NCBI GenBank assembly: GCA_019916065.1
Contig: CM034239.1
Location: 40,200,419-40,264,418, forward strand
Direction of reading: 5' to 3'
Origin: Vitellaria paradoxa
Lineage: Eukaryota > Streptophyta > Magnoliopsida > Ericales > Sapotaceae
DNA length: 64,000 nt
Shown: one piece after another, positions 41,666 through 53,349 of the stretch
How the letters are laid out: each line of letters starts with the position of its first letter
Numbering within the stretch: position 1 is the stretch's first letter
The notes under the pieces: model-generated
Databases searched by the model: none
What the model saw: only the letters and a program-made list of their open reading frames with translations
What the model was told of the DNA's origin: nothing
Position numbers and translations under genes: made by a program

Positions 41666-44600
41666 TATTTCCTGTATTTGCCTGCCAGTAATATTTCAAA
41701 CAATTGGACGGATCAGCAAAAATATAAATAAATAAATAAACAGCCAATAAAGTTTTTCTTCTTGAGAAGGCAAGTGAAAGATAGAACTACCGGCCCTAAC
41801 GAGTAGGCACCAGTGGTGAGAAAGTTTCTCAAGGGAAGGCCTAGTTTAGTGTTGGTCTATGGTCCATAGTTTTAAAAATCAACCGTTACAGTTACATAAC
41901 ATAGTTATATAATATTTTTAGATTTCTTTATTCCTGTTATACCTCCCGTTATTTTCTGTTTACACCCCCATTACATTCCGTCTCCCTCAGTTTTTTTGTT
42001 AATGCGACCTTATATCAGCCAATACTGCTTTTTAAAACCATCTTTGCCTTTTCTTCACACAACACACACACAAGTTCTTGTCTAGGGTTTCTAGCAAGTG
42101 AAAAGTTGCTACTCAATTAATTGTAAGTTGGTTTGCTTATATATCTCCTCAGTATCTTATACCCCAAGTAACATTCTAAAATACCTCCCCCCCCCCCAAG
42201 TGTGTCGTGTTTTTTTCTCCTTTAGATTTTTTTTTTTATTTTAGAAATTTTATTCTATTTTATACAACAAACAAGTTAATACTAATGTAATTTAATTTAA
42301 ATACCATTTTCTAAAATTTCCCATCAATCTTTTATACTGTACATCTCCTCAACTCATCTCCCCTCCTTAAATTTCCCATCAATCTTTTAAATAAAATTGC
42401 TCCTTATTTTTTTTTCCTTGTTGGTTGATGTTATTATTATTATTATTTATTTAATTTTAGGCTAGATAGAGGTATGGCATTCCCTTTTAAAACCAATATA
42501 TCCAAGAAAATAAATGGGTAGAAAAGATCTAATATTCCATCAACTTAGGCTTTTCGATGAGACTCCTAAAAAAAATAGAAACAAATTCAAAATTTTGGAT
42601 GACCAAACGAGTCCGTATTAATTGATCACCGGTTCCAACGTCGAACAAAACACCATACATAATACAAAGACTGCATAAAAAAATACACAGAAAGTATTAA
42701 TTGATCACCGGTTCCAACGTCGAACAAAACACCATACACAATACAAAGACTGCATAAAAAAATACACAGAAAAATACTATCTTTCACCACTAAATCGAAC
42801 ACCCACTAACAGAAAATCAAATATCCATGTTCGAAAATTTTTTACCACAAAATACGTACATACAAATATATACACATATAGATCAATGTGGAAAGCAAAA
42901 ACCTAAGATGACAACTTTATGCAGAAATATGTTTTACCCTTCTGTTTGTATAGAAAAGTATCGTTTTTAGAGAGAGAAAGAAAGCTAGAGAGAGAAGCTT
43001 ACCAGGGCACACCAAGGTCGGGGTACTGGAAGAAGAGAACAAACTATTTTTCGATGAGTTCTCAGCCGCGAAGGGGGAAGGTAGTGATTATGTTCATATA
43101 TAATTGGGCTATGTGACCGCAAAAGGGAAATTGGGCCACAACAATCAGAGCAAATATTCCATAACATGGGCCACATTCGTAATTGAGTGGTTTGGAAAAT
43201 TTTAAGGGCATTTGTTTGTTCCAATAAATTAGACTAATTCTTTTAATTGGCTTGGCTACGAATTAATCTAAAAAGTGGCACACGCATAGCACATCATATT
43301 ATATCTAAACAAAAATACCTAATTAAAATAATTTAATTTTCAATTTCACGGAGAAATTGAGAAAGAATTACTTTTCTATATATCATATTATTACATTATA
43401 TATAAAGCATGATTCTGAGAAATGCAGTTATGTCACGTAATTTAGTTAAGAACTATGATTATAACACGTATCTTTCAAACTAAATATTTAATTTATTTTG
43501 TTGCATATTGAGTTTATGATATCATATTTTATTCATTTGGTCAATAACAGTCTGTTTAAAAATATTTTTGTCTTAAAATTGATTTGATTTGATTTGAAGA
43601 AAAAATTTGATTTGATTTAATAAATAAAATTTTGTATTTTTAACACATTTTGAATTTTAGAACTAAACTGATTTGATTTAAAAAAAAAAGTAAATTTGAT
43701 CACGTTAATTAGTAAATAAAAAATATGATAAACTTACCTAGATAAATTAAGAAAAAAAATGAATTCTAATCAAATTTTATTATTTTGGATTAACTTTTGA
43801 ATGATATGAAAATCTAAAAATTTAAGTTTTGAAATTAAATCAAATCCAACTCATAAAATTTTATTTTAATTTCAAATATAAGTATTTGTAAAAATTTTTA
43901 TTAGATGAAATTAAATCTTACTAAATCTAAATTCTAAACGGAATGTAATAGTCATTGAAATTTTTTTTTTAGAAATCTTTTATCCTAATGAATTTAAAAA
44001 TGTATGTTATCATATTTATAGTCAGATTTTGTTAAATACCCGTCTGTGACATCACTCTCTTTATCTAAACGGGTCTTAGTAACCGCCAAGTAAGCCACTT
44101 GTGTCATCTGAATGTCATGCATTCTAATTAAATACTCGTATGATATCTATCAATATCACTGTAGGGCAAATTACTTAAAAAAATTAAAAATAATATTATT
44201 ATAGGACAAACACTAAGATTTGATGAAACTTTTTTTTATATAAATTATTTTTTTAGAGAAGTTTTTTTTTTTTTTTTTATAATATCCTTTTAACTTCCTA
44301 AGAATACTATACTTCAATGACATTGAAAAGTAATTTTTTCATAATTATAACGTGATTATATTGTGCAACACATATGCATTAAAATCAGTGACTATAAAAA
44401 TGAGAATATATATAAAATTATTTTATTTATTTACCTTTTTTTTTTATAAATTTTTTAACACTAACAGAAACAAATTTTAATTAACAGGACATATCATGAT
44501 ATTTATTTTTGTAACAAATATTTCTTTCTGCCAACACAAAATCCTTACCAACGGTGTTTGGTTTGTTAACAAACACACACACACACACACACAAAATCTT

Positions 44601-45689
44601 ATTTTTACTAATGGAGGGTGCATCTCGGACACATGGCGTGCATCCAACTTAGACCCGTGGCACATATCCAAAGGAGGGACAGGTTGGTAGTTGGAGGAAT
44701 AGTTACTTTTCGTGTTGCATTAATAAACAGGTATATATTAAAGGCATGCCCACATTCATCGCCGATTACAGTTTCGGTCACGTTTGTGCCGACTATACGA
44801 CGTAATTTTGACTATTGCTGCACTATTGCTCATGATGACCGGATATGAATGACATGTGACAGAGAATTTATAAATATATAAGAAATAAAGAAGAGAGTGT
44901 AACTACCATTTAGTTGACAAAAATTCTATCAAAGTTACTCCTTAATCTCCCCTTCTTCTATAATATTCTAGCTTGACCATTAGAGGGGCATTCGGTCGAA
45001 TATCGCTCGGCGGACAGTTTTTGTTTTAGAATTCTAATCACAGATTGTGAAACCCAAGAGACTAGTACCATCAGACTCTTGTTTGACTATATCAGAGGCG
45101 TCCCTGAATCTGGTCGGCCGTGCCAGCAGAAGAGATTGCTGGATTTTTTGACACTCTAACTAATTTTTTCTAACTTGCTTTAATTAAATTTCACCACGTG
45201 TCATGTTTATACTAACTACTTGTTTTTATTTTTTTTACCATTCAAATACTACCAAAGTTGTAACAAACTATTATGATAAATTTATTTTTTATAACAATTC
45301 TAACCATGTCATGACGATCGAACTATGTTTATAAAATTATATTTATCATAATTAACTATTTAGGCATGACTAACAGATATATTATTATTAGAAAAGGTGG
45401 AACATCCCCATCCTTGGCGTCCAAGAATGCAGTTTCGTCTTGTCCAAGAACTTACAATTAAAAAATAATGGATGGCTTTCCTCTTCTTGAGGTGGGTTTA
45501 ACCCACCACTGCAGACGTGTACACCTATTTTTCAAAAGCCAAGGTTATCTACGTCATATTTCTTGTACTCTGGTCAATAACTTTCTAATATTTATTTCAA
45601 TTCAATTAAAACACTTAATTATAATAATACCAAAAATGTCATCCAAAAATAAAATAATAAAACATAAATGGAAAGAGATAATAGATATA
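41666..45689. other. Intergenic region
   Basis: No gene seen over 4 kb. Contains the 79-bp tandem duplication at 42615-42772, a C11 run (about 42187-42197), a CA microsatellite (44573-44593), poly(T) near 44261 and AT-rich sequence rich in GATTTGATTT words near 43575-43620. Bases 41666-42120 may include the F-box promoter. Confidence 0.55.
42615..42772. repeat. 79-bp tandem duplication (two copies)
   Basis: Copy 1 is 42615-42693 and copy 2 starts at 42694. Both read GTATTAATTGATCACCGGTT and continue nearly identically to AAATACACAGAAA. The copies differ at one position (CATACAT versus CATACAC), so the duplication is recent. Confidence 0.9.
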
Positions 45690-46660
45690 TTTTTTTTTTT
45701 TTGAGAGAGAGGCGCGCAAGAGACATAAAATGAGGTAAAAAGGGAGGGTGAGAAGAGATGAGAAAGATAGAGTTATTAATTTTTACATTGTAAATAGAAA
45801 AAATATGAAAAAATTATGAATTGTGCCACGTAAGTAAAAATCAATCTCATGTTGTGATTAATTTTTATTTGAGATAATAATAATTTATGAAATTATAAAA
45901 ATAACACAAAACAAAATATATTTAAAAAGTGTATTAAAAAGAATTTGTGAGATTTTGTTAATAGAATTATTGTATACATATATTAAATGAGAGAGAAAGA
46001 GAAAGGGAGAGAGAGAGAGAGAGAGAGAGAAAGGGGAGGGGTAAGATATTAGTTTACATGTTTTATTACCATAATCAAAATCGGATATTAAACTAATAAA
46101 TATGTTAATTTATGATTTATTGGTTCAACTGGACTTATAAAATTAATCAAATTTGTTTATTTATATTATATATTAATCCACTTAGAATAATAATGACTCA
46201 TATAAAATATGAAACATAACACAAAGTATAGTGTTAATGAAAAGTTTATTAAAGGGTATTTATAATTTTTGTTGATAGAATTTAATAAGGAGTTTTTACA
46301 TCTAAGATGACAGATTTTTTTTTGAGAGAAAAAGAGAAGGAGGGAGGTGTGAGAGAGGAGGAGAGAGATACTAACTTTTATAAGTATGGTTATCAGAATT
46401 TAATTAGACATTAAACTAGTAAATTCATTGGTTCAATCGGATTTATAAAATTAATCTATTTATTTATATCGTATTTGCTAATATATTTAACAGATAAAGA
46501 ATCATAATAAACAAATAAAACAGAAACCAGTTGATCTATTTGGGATAATGAAGACTATGCCAAATTACCGAAATAACACGAGGTAAAGTGTATTTGAAAA
46601 GTATCTTAACAGGTATTTATGACATTTTAGTGGAAATATAGCATACATTAATTATAAGTG
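45690..46660. repeat. Three diverged tandem repeats of about 320-360 bp
   Basis: Each unit begins with a GA-rich tract (about 45703, 45990 and 46323). Each ends with AATAACAC or CATAACAC (45901, 46215 and 46571), followed by a related stretch ending in a TATTTATGA-like sequence. Units 2 and 3 also share TTGGTTCAA, CGGATTTATAAAATTAATC-type sequence. They are non-coding and end about 540 bp before the P450 gene. The (GA)n at about 46006-46030 belongs to unit 2. Confidence 0.65.
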
Positions 46661-47123
46661 TGTGTGTATAAAAATAAAATAAAAATAAAAAACAAAAATT
46701 TGAGCTAGAGCGCAAGGAAACCACTAGTCTTACTTTAACATATATGAGATAAAGTTTGATTTTTTTTCCAATTTTTTTTTTTTTTTTTGTAAATTTAAAA
46801 ATCACCAGTCAAAAACTTTGACATTTGACTATGATGATTTTTTTTTAATTAACACATTCAACTTTGATAAAATATATAATGATTTTTCTCATATATTTGA
46901 TCAGCACTAATTGTCCTCTCTCTCTATATGTGTATAAAGTAATGTTACATTTACACTTTTTTATTTACATCTTTCTTACATTTTATTGGTTATAATAGGT
47001 CCTGAGTCACACGTAAAAAAATGACATCTAACGACTGTGATAATTTTAAATAGGATACAACTGTCGTGATCAATAAATATAAAAAGGGTGTAAATAAAAT
47101 AGTATAAGTGTATCATTACTCGT

Positions 47124-47135
47124 GTATATATATAT
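47124..47135 (+). promoter_or_regulatory. Possible TATA box of the first P450 gene
   Basis: TATATATATATT lies about 70-80 bases before the ATG at 47203, a plausible spacing for a short 5' untranslated region. In an AT-rich background this is weak evidence. Confidence 0.3.
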
Positions 47136-47202
47136 TCCTGTTAATCACATAACACATCTATCAAGTTCTCGTTACAAATCAATCAAACACTTACTGGTTA
47201 CC

Positions 47203-50200
47203 ATGGAAGTTGGTTTCCTAACTCTCTCTGTTCTCTTTCTGGTTATTGCAATTAAGCTCTGGTCAAAATCAAGAGCACAGCCCCACCGCCGCCAGAACCT
47301 CCCGCCGAGCCCACCGGCTGTTCCGGTTATAGGTCACCTCCACCTCCTGAAAGAACCCGTCCATCGAACTCTTCACCGACTGTCTCAGAATCTCGGCCCG
47401 GTCTTCTCCCTCAGGTTCGGCTCCCGCCTCGTGGTGGTGGTGTCGTCACCGACCGTCGTGGAGGAATGCTTCACCAAGAACGACGTCGTCCTAGCCAACC
47501 GTCCTCGGCTCATCTCCGGCAAGTACTTCGGCTACAACTACACTGCCGTCGTCTCGTCACCGTACGGAGACCACTGGCGGAACCTCCGCCGTCTCATGGC
47601 GCTGGAAATATTCTCCACCAGCCGGCTCAACGTGTTCCTGTCCGTCCGGCGAGACGAAACCACGCTTTTACTCGCTAGCTTGTACGAGAACTCGTCCCGT
47701 GATTTCGCCAGAGTCGAACTGAAATCCAAGTTTTTAGAGCTCAGTTTCAACATCATAATGAGAATGATCGCCGGAAAACGATACTACGGCGACGGCTTGG
47801 CAAACCAAGAGGAGGCCAAGGAGTTTCGGGAGCTGGTGAAGGAGGCATTCGAATATAGTAGCGCTTCGAATCCTAGTGATTTCTTGCCCTTTTTGCGGTG
47901 GATTAACTACAACAATTTTGAGAAGAATGTGGAGAGAATTCATAAGAAGATGGACTCGTTCTTACAAGGTTTGATAGATGAGCACCGACGTGATAAGAGC
48001 AGCAACTCCATGATCGATCATTTGCTTTCCTTGCAAGAATCAGAGCCCGAATATTATACTGATGAAATCATCAGAGGGCTGATTTTGGTAAGTGGCTCCC
48101 GTTCAAATATATTTACATACAAAAATAAACACGATATGGAAAGTTAAACTTACAATTTTGATCTTGTATTCCGGGGGTGCATGGGGGATGATATTATACC
48201 AGAAAATTATATATATGAGAATTTTTAAATAAGATGATTTGGTATTAATAACCTTAAAATTGTAAGACAGTTTAAGAATTATATATTTTAGAATTTGTTT
48301 TGCATACTGTTATTAATGCCAATAAATAATATCCTGACAAAAAGCTAACCATGAGGGATAGCTTCTCGTAGTCACTAATTTGAGAAAGCTAACCATGAGA
48401 CCACGAGGGATAGCTTCTCGTAATCACTAATTTGAGTCTCTTTAATATCACTAAAGATTTACTTGGCCATTAATTTTGGATCTTTAAGAATTAGTTGAGA
48501 TAGAAAAAATTAATATTAATCTATAATATATAGACTATCATTTTTACGGGTACAGGTACAAATGCGGTAATAATGAAATGTGTTATGTCTTTTTTGCTTA
48601 GTCATCCAGTGGTGTTGGAGAAGGTTAGAATTAATTGAGATGCACGTAAACTATTTCGAATATCCTGAATCATCTCCCAAAAAAAGACGAAAAAAATAAC
48701 CTAAAAGTGTGGTCAAAATAATTTGGTAATGAAAATTTTGTATATAAATTATATTTCTATACTTTTTTTTCCTTTTTTTTTTTTTGTTTCAGATGATAAA
48801 TAAGCTTACAATTAGGTACTTAATTAGTTTCAATAATTTTTCTACTATATATTTTGAATATAAAGTTTAATGTTAATCTATAATGTACAGGTCATCATAC
48901 TTACAGGCAGGGCCGGTTCAAGGTGCTTTGAGGCCTAAAGCGACAACCACAAATGAGGTCTTTACATTTAAAAAAAAAAAATTGTAACTTTCTACATTTT
49001 TAGTTATGGTAAAGATATTATTTAAAAATTATTTTTCTTGCTTTTTGAGATGTAAAATTATTAATTAAATCTTTATATTCAAGTTTATCTAGTACATGAT
49101 CTAGAGTATGAATAAAAAAATAATTGAATTAGTTATCTATCAAATAATACATTGAAATAAAAATAAAGAAATAAAAAAATATTTTCTTCACAATATTCCC
49201 CAAATTAGATTTCCACCAAATAAAGTCACACCAAAATTAATCGTCAAATATCTCTTAAATAGAGTTATAGAAACAAAACTAAACAAACAAGTCTTAAAGG
49301 AAAAAAAAAAAGAAAAAAAGAAGAAAGAAAAAAAAAAAGAAAAGAAGAGCTATACCTTCCTCGAGCAAATCTGAGCCTCGACAAAACTAATGATTTGTTA
49401 TCGACGACGATTTTTCGTTGATTGATGAAAAGTCATCTGAAAGTAGTATGTTAAAAAAGAAAAAAAAAATCAAACTACTACTCTATGTTAAAAAAAAATA
49501 AAACAAAAATTAATCTATAAATTTTTTTAAAACATTATCTCAAAAAACCTTTTGATTGATGTTGCAATTAAAAACTTTACCAATGTAGTTTTAAGCTTCA
49601 AAGTTTAAACTTTGAGAGAGATTGAGAAAGAGAGGCTGAGAGGTAGAGAGAGAGAGAGTATATTAGGGTTGGATTTCTACACGTTAGAGATGGTTTTATA
49701 AAATTTTTAATCTATAAAACTTTTGATCTTCCTTCCTTATAAGACTTTTGATATTCCTTCTTTGAATATATTATTCTTTTCATTTATGTAGAGGCTTTCT
49801 TTTTTTTTTTTTTCTTTTTCTTACGAGCCCTTTCCTCATTTAGATTGAGGCATTCCTTTTTTTTCTTGAGATTTTCTTCTCATTTATATTGGGACTTCCT
49901 GTGATCATTTTTTTTTCATTTAGTTTGAAACTTTTTACATTTTTTCTTGTAAACTTTTTTTTTTAATTCAGATTAGGCTTTTATTATACAAAACGTATGT
50001 TAAAAATATATTCAAAATATGTTAAATTTTAACTATAGTATAAAAGATTTTTAAAAATTGGGGGCCCTCAAATTTTAGGGCCTAAAGCGGTAGTTTTGAT
50101 TGCTTTATGCTTGAGCCACCCCTGCTTACGGGCACAGACACGAACGCGTTGACAATGGAATGGGCTATATCCCTTTTGCTTAATCACCCGGAGGTGTTGG

Positions 50201-50742
50201 AGAAGGCTCGAGTTGAGTTGGACACTCATGTTGGCAGAGATCGCCTGATTGAAGAATTCGACCTTCCCCAACTACATTACCTCCGAGCTATCATCTCGGA
50301 AACCTTGCGACTATTCCCTGCAGGGCCACTATTGGTTCCGCACGTGCCATCAAGTGATTGTACAATAGGAGGATTCGATGTCCCACGTGACACAATCTTG
50401 TTGGTAAATGCTTGGGCCATTCATAGGGATCCTGAGATTTGGGATAACCCCACGAGCTTCAAGCCAGAGAGAATGGAAGATAGAGAAGTGGAAACACATA
50501 AATTGCTACCTTTTGGGATGGGAAGGAGGGCCTGTCCAGGGGCTGCGCTTGCTCATAGGGTAGTGGGTTTGGGTCTTGGATCGTTGATTCAATGTTTTGA
50601 ATGGAAGAGAGTTAGTAAGGAGACAATTGATCTTACAGAAGGGAAAGGACTAACCATGCCCAAACTTGAGCCATTGGAAGCTATGTGTAAAGCACGCAAC
50701 ATCATGGGCAAGACTCTCACCAAATATAAAACGAACCTCTAG
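47203..50742 (+). CDS. Cytochrome P450, CYP81-type, second exon split by a transposon
   Basis: ER-anchored haem monooxygenase; CYP81 enzymes typically hydroxylate specialised metabolites such as isoflavones or lignans. Exon 1 (47203-48087, 295 residues) has an N-terminal anchor, the hinge [18 protein letters not shown] and the C-helix WRNLRRL. Exon 2 starts at 48891 (after ACAG), is interrupted after 17 nt by an insertion (48908-50124 plus duplicated target), and continues from 50133 to TAG at 50742. Skipping insertion and one target copy leaves 627 nt, an exact multiple of three. Motifs: I-helix TGTDT, ETLR, FKPERM and the haem loop [10 protein letters not shown]. The intact length would be about 503 residues. 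The coding sequence is otherwise undamaged, so loss is recent; a functional product is unlikely unless splicing removes the insertion. The closest relative is the gene at 62896. I start at 47203 rather than an upstream in-frame ATG at 47122 because the paralogue also begins MEV. Confidence 0.88.
48505..48645 (+). pseudogene. Fossil copy of the P450 exon 2 start
   Basis: Within the P450 intron, ATTAATCTATAATATATAG is followed by sequence matching the first 110 bases of exon 2. Codons read [26 protein letters not shown] and then a stop. The true exon 2 is preceded by an almost identical intron end (TTAATCTATAATGTACAG). A stretch of roughly 360 bp was thus tandemly duplicated and this copy decayed. 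The TGTD aspartate is changed to glycine. Confidence 0.8.
48908..50124. mobile_element. Non-autonomous hAT-like transposon in P450 exon 2
   Basis: The 1217-bp insertion has termini CAGGGCCGGTTCAAG and, read inward from the right, CAGGGGTGGCTCAAG (12 of 15 match). It is flanked by an 8-bp target duplication, CTTACAGG (48900-48907) and CTTACGGG (50125-50132). An 8-bp duplication and CAGGG ends fit hAT. The interior is AT-rich with GGCCTAAAGCG near both ends and no transposase, so it must have moved in trans. Confidence 0.85.
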
Positions 50743-53072
50743 CAGGCTTTCGTAAAATTTAAAACAGTTCTTAGTTATATATATAGTACCTTAAATTTAA
50801 GACTTCGAGTTCCAATGTAGAGTTGAGTTTGACAGTCCATCTAGCGAGGGCGCCAGTTTGAAACTGAAACCTACTTGGTCTTGGTACGTATCAAGTTCAT
50901 AGCCACTTGTGGACTTGGGGGTCTGCTATGGGTATAATAAGGCTGTTTTGGACTGATTTATTTCAGTATACCTTTGTGATACGTGTTTCTCTTGTATTGA
51001 TGTTAAATAAAGTCAACTGGGTAGAAGTTGACATGCACCTATGTAATTGCCCAACTATATGTGTCTCTCTGGTATCGAATATTAAGCGTGAGAAATGATT
51101 TGATTTAATTTTATCACCCATCCATCTTCAGTTCTTGAGCATAATGAGATATGATATGCACTCGTAGTATGCTATCATCATTCGCGGTTCATGTGCGTTT
51201 GAATGGATACAATGAATTTTTTATGCGTTAAAGATGAAAACGGAAGCACAAATTTGTATCATTCTATTATTATTTTAACAATATTAATATGAGATGTATC
51301 ATAATGGTGGTAAAGATATTTTCGCATTATTTTGTTGTATAATTGACAAAGTATGAAACATACAAGGAGGACGTAATAGATGTTTTGAAACTGAAACCAA
51401 TTTGGTTTTGCTTAGTTTGGTTTGTTTGTGCAAGTAACACGACGAGAAGATATGTAATAGGAGTCGAGTTTGCCTCTTGTGGATAGAGAACTAATTCCAA
51501 GCCATCTTTCCCTCCAATTTTCTCTCAACAGAATTACCAAATAAAAAATAATAATAATAGAAACTACCTTTCAAAAAAGAGAATTACCAAATAATCCTCA
51601 TATCACCTGTTTTTTTCTTTACCATTCGTGTAGTTATACTAGGTTTCAAAGCAAAAACAACATGCGACTTTCTGAACTCAGCCATAAAAAATTTTCTTTC
51701 TATATGCACACGTGCGCAAAAATTTCAAATATAGCAACCATGGCTCACCAGATGAAACCGAATTGGGAAGCTTTATAGCATATGATAAATTTTGGTGTCA
51801 CATTTAATGGTCAGGATACTACCCATCTTCAACTATAGCCATTCACATTTTTTTAGTGACTAAAGAATTTGGTTATTAAAGATTACTTTTTGGCCACTAA
51901 AAAAATATTATCGACCAAATATAATTTAGTTGTAAATTGACTAGAAAAGGTTTGGCAACCAAAACCATATTTGATCAATAAAATTTAACTTTTGTCAACT
52001 AAACTTTGGTTGTTAGAAGTGTGCCTATGGGAATCAAAATATACTTTATGGACAAAATGGGAATTTAATTGTAACGTGAAGACAACGGGCGTAATGAGGT
52101 GTAATGAGAAAAAAAAAAGGGAAATTTAATAATAATGAAGAGATCAAAAAGCATTACATAACAACAATGGTTGATTTTTAAAATTATGATAATCTATAAA
52201 CTGTAAGGAGAATTATTGGCTAGATCATTGGGTTCACTACAAATTTCTGCGCTACGTTTCTAATAAAAAGCCGTCAAAACTTAATGGCATCCCAACATTC
52301 TCCTTGAAGATGTTTTGGCGCTCTTTCCGTTTAAGAAATTTGTAAAAAGGCTCACATTTTCTAACTCCTTATAAAGCAAAGCCCCCTCTTGCTCATTGAC
52401 CAAGAGCTAGAAGTATCGTGCATCATGCATTGATGCTTCTATTGACGCACTAAACACCCACAAAATTAAGGCTTACAGCTAAGACAAACTTTATTTATTA
52501 CTTCATTATATTGTAGTCAAGATATACTCAAACAGAATGAATAAAGCAGAATTGCATCCCAGTGCTGTTAACTCAACTGCTACTGAATTGAAACCAATTT
52601 TATTATCATAGGCTGCACATTCTGGTGAAGCTTATCAGCCCCCCTCAAAATAAAAAAAAAAAAACAATCCTATAGTGCTAGTGCACCATATTCTTTCTAT
52701 TTCCTTAATTATTCGAGGACCCATATCCATGGATCAAAGAGGCTGAAGTTGTTTTTCAATTTTAAGTTTTTGAAGTTGAATCCCAACTTTACGTTCAATC
52801 CATCTAGAGTTGATCTAACCTTTCAATTGAAAAATATAATTTTTTACATTTTAATTAGGTATATTAGTAAATAATTAAGATTTTAAATGACGAAAGAGAA
52901 AATTTAAAATCAAATGATGAGAGAGAAAAATTAAAACCGTTTAAAAATACTTCATGAAAGATAATTCATCAATGAAAGACCATTCATCCAGCATGTGAAT
53001 CCATTCATCTCTTACTTGAAAATATATCTAAATAAATATATTAAAGAAGATCCATTGAAAATACGTAAATTT
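50743..53072. other. Intergenic region
   Basis: 3' flank of the P450 gene, then AT-rich sequence up to the first copia element. No gene or clear repeat recognised. Confidence 0.6.
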
Positions 53073-53077
53073 ATTAG

Positions 53078-53342
53078 TGTTAAAGAGCAATAGAGACAGA
53101 GAAGCTAAAAACAAAGACGGAGCCTTTTATTAAGCAGCAGACCTCTACCTCTTTACAAGGTAGAAATAGCAGATTTATATAAAAGAAAACACTCAACTAA
53201 ATCTCCAATTTTCTAGCCATAACAGACTCCTCAAACTCAGGAGTTCAAATTTATCCAGGACTCTTACTAAGTCATAACAAGCAGATTATTTATTCAAACA
53301 ATAAATAGAGATAGTGACGTGGAATCTGGATTAGCATCAACA
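53078..53342 (-). repeat. 3' LTR of the first copia element
   Basis: 265 bp, TG to CA. By eye it differs from the 5' LTR at about 11 positions, nearly all transitions, plus a 9-bp difference (CTAAGT-type duplication in the other LTR). Confidence 0.93.
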
Positions 53343-53349
53343 TCCCCCC

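Noticed and set aside
47122..47202. Upstream in-frame ATG of the first P450
   Set aside because: Adds a polar 27-residue leader absent from the paralogue, whose protein starts MEVD; the TATA-like sequence also overlaps it.
47466..47943. Overlapping long frames inside P450 exon 1 on both strands
   Set aside because: Shadow frames caused by the high GC of the exon; the same ones appear in the paralogue at 63171-63618.
48908..50124. Reading the whole 48088-50106 interval as a simple P450 intron with exon 2 starting at the ATG at 50107
   Set aside because: That start would encode the transposon end (MLEPPL) before TGTDT and lacks an in-phase acceptor, while a perfect acceptor with the expected codons lies at 48890/48891 before the insertion.
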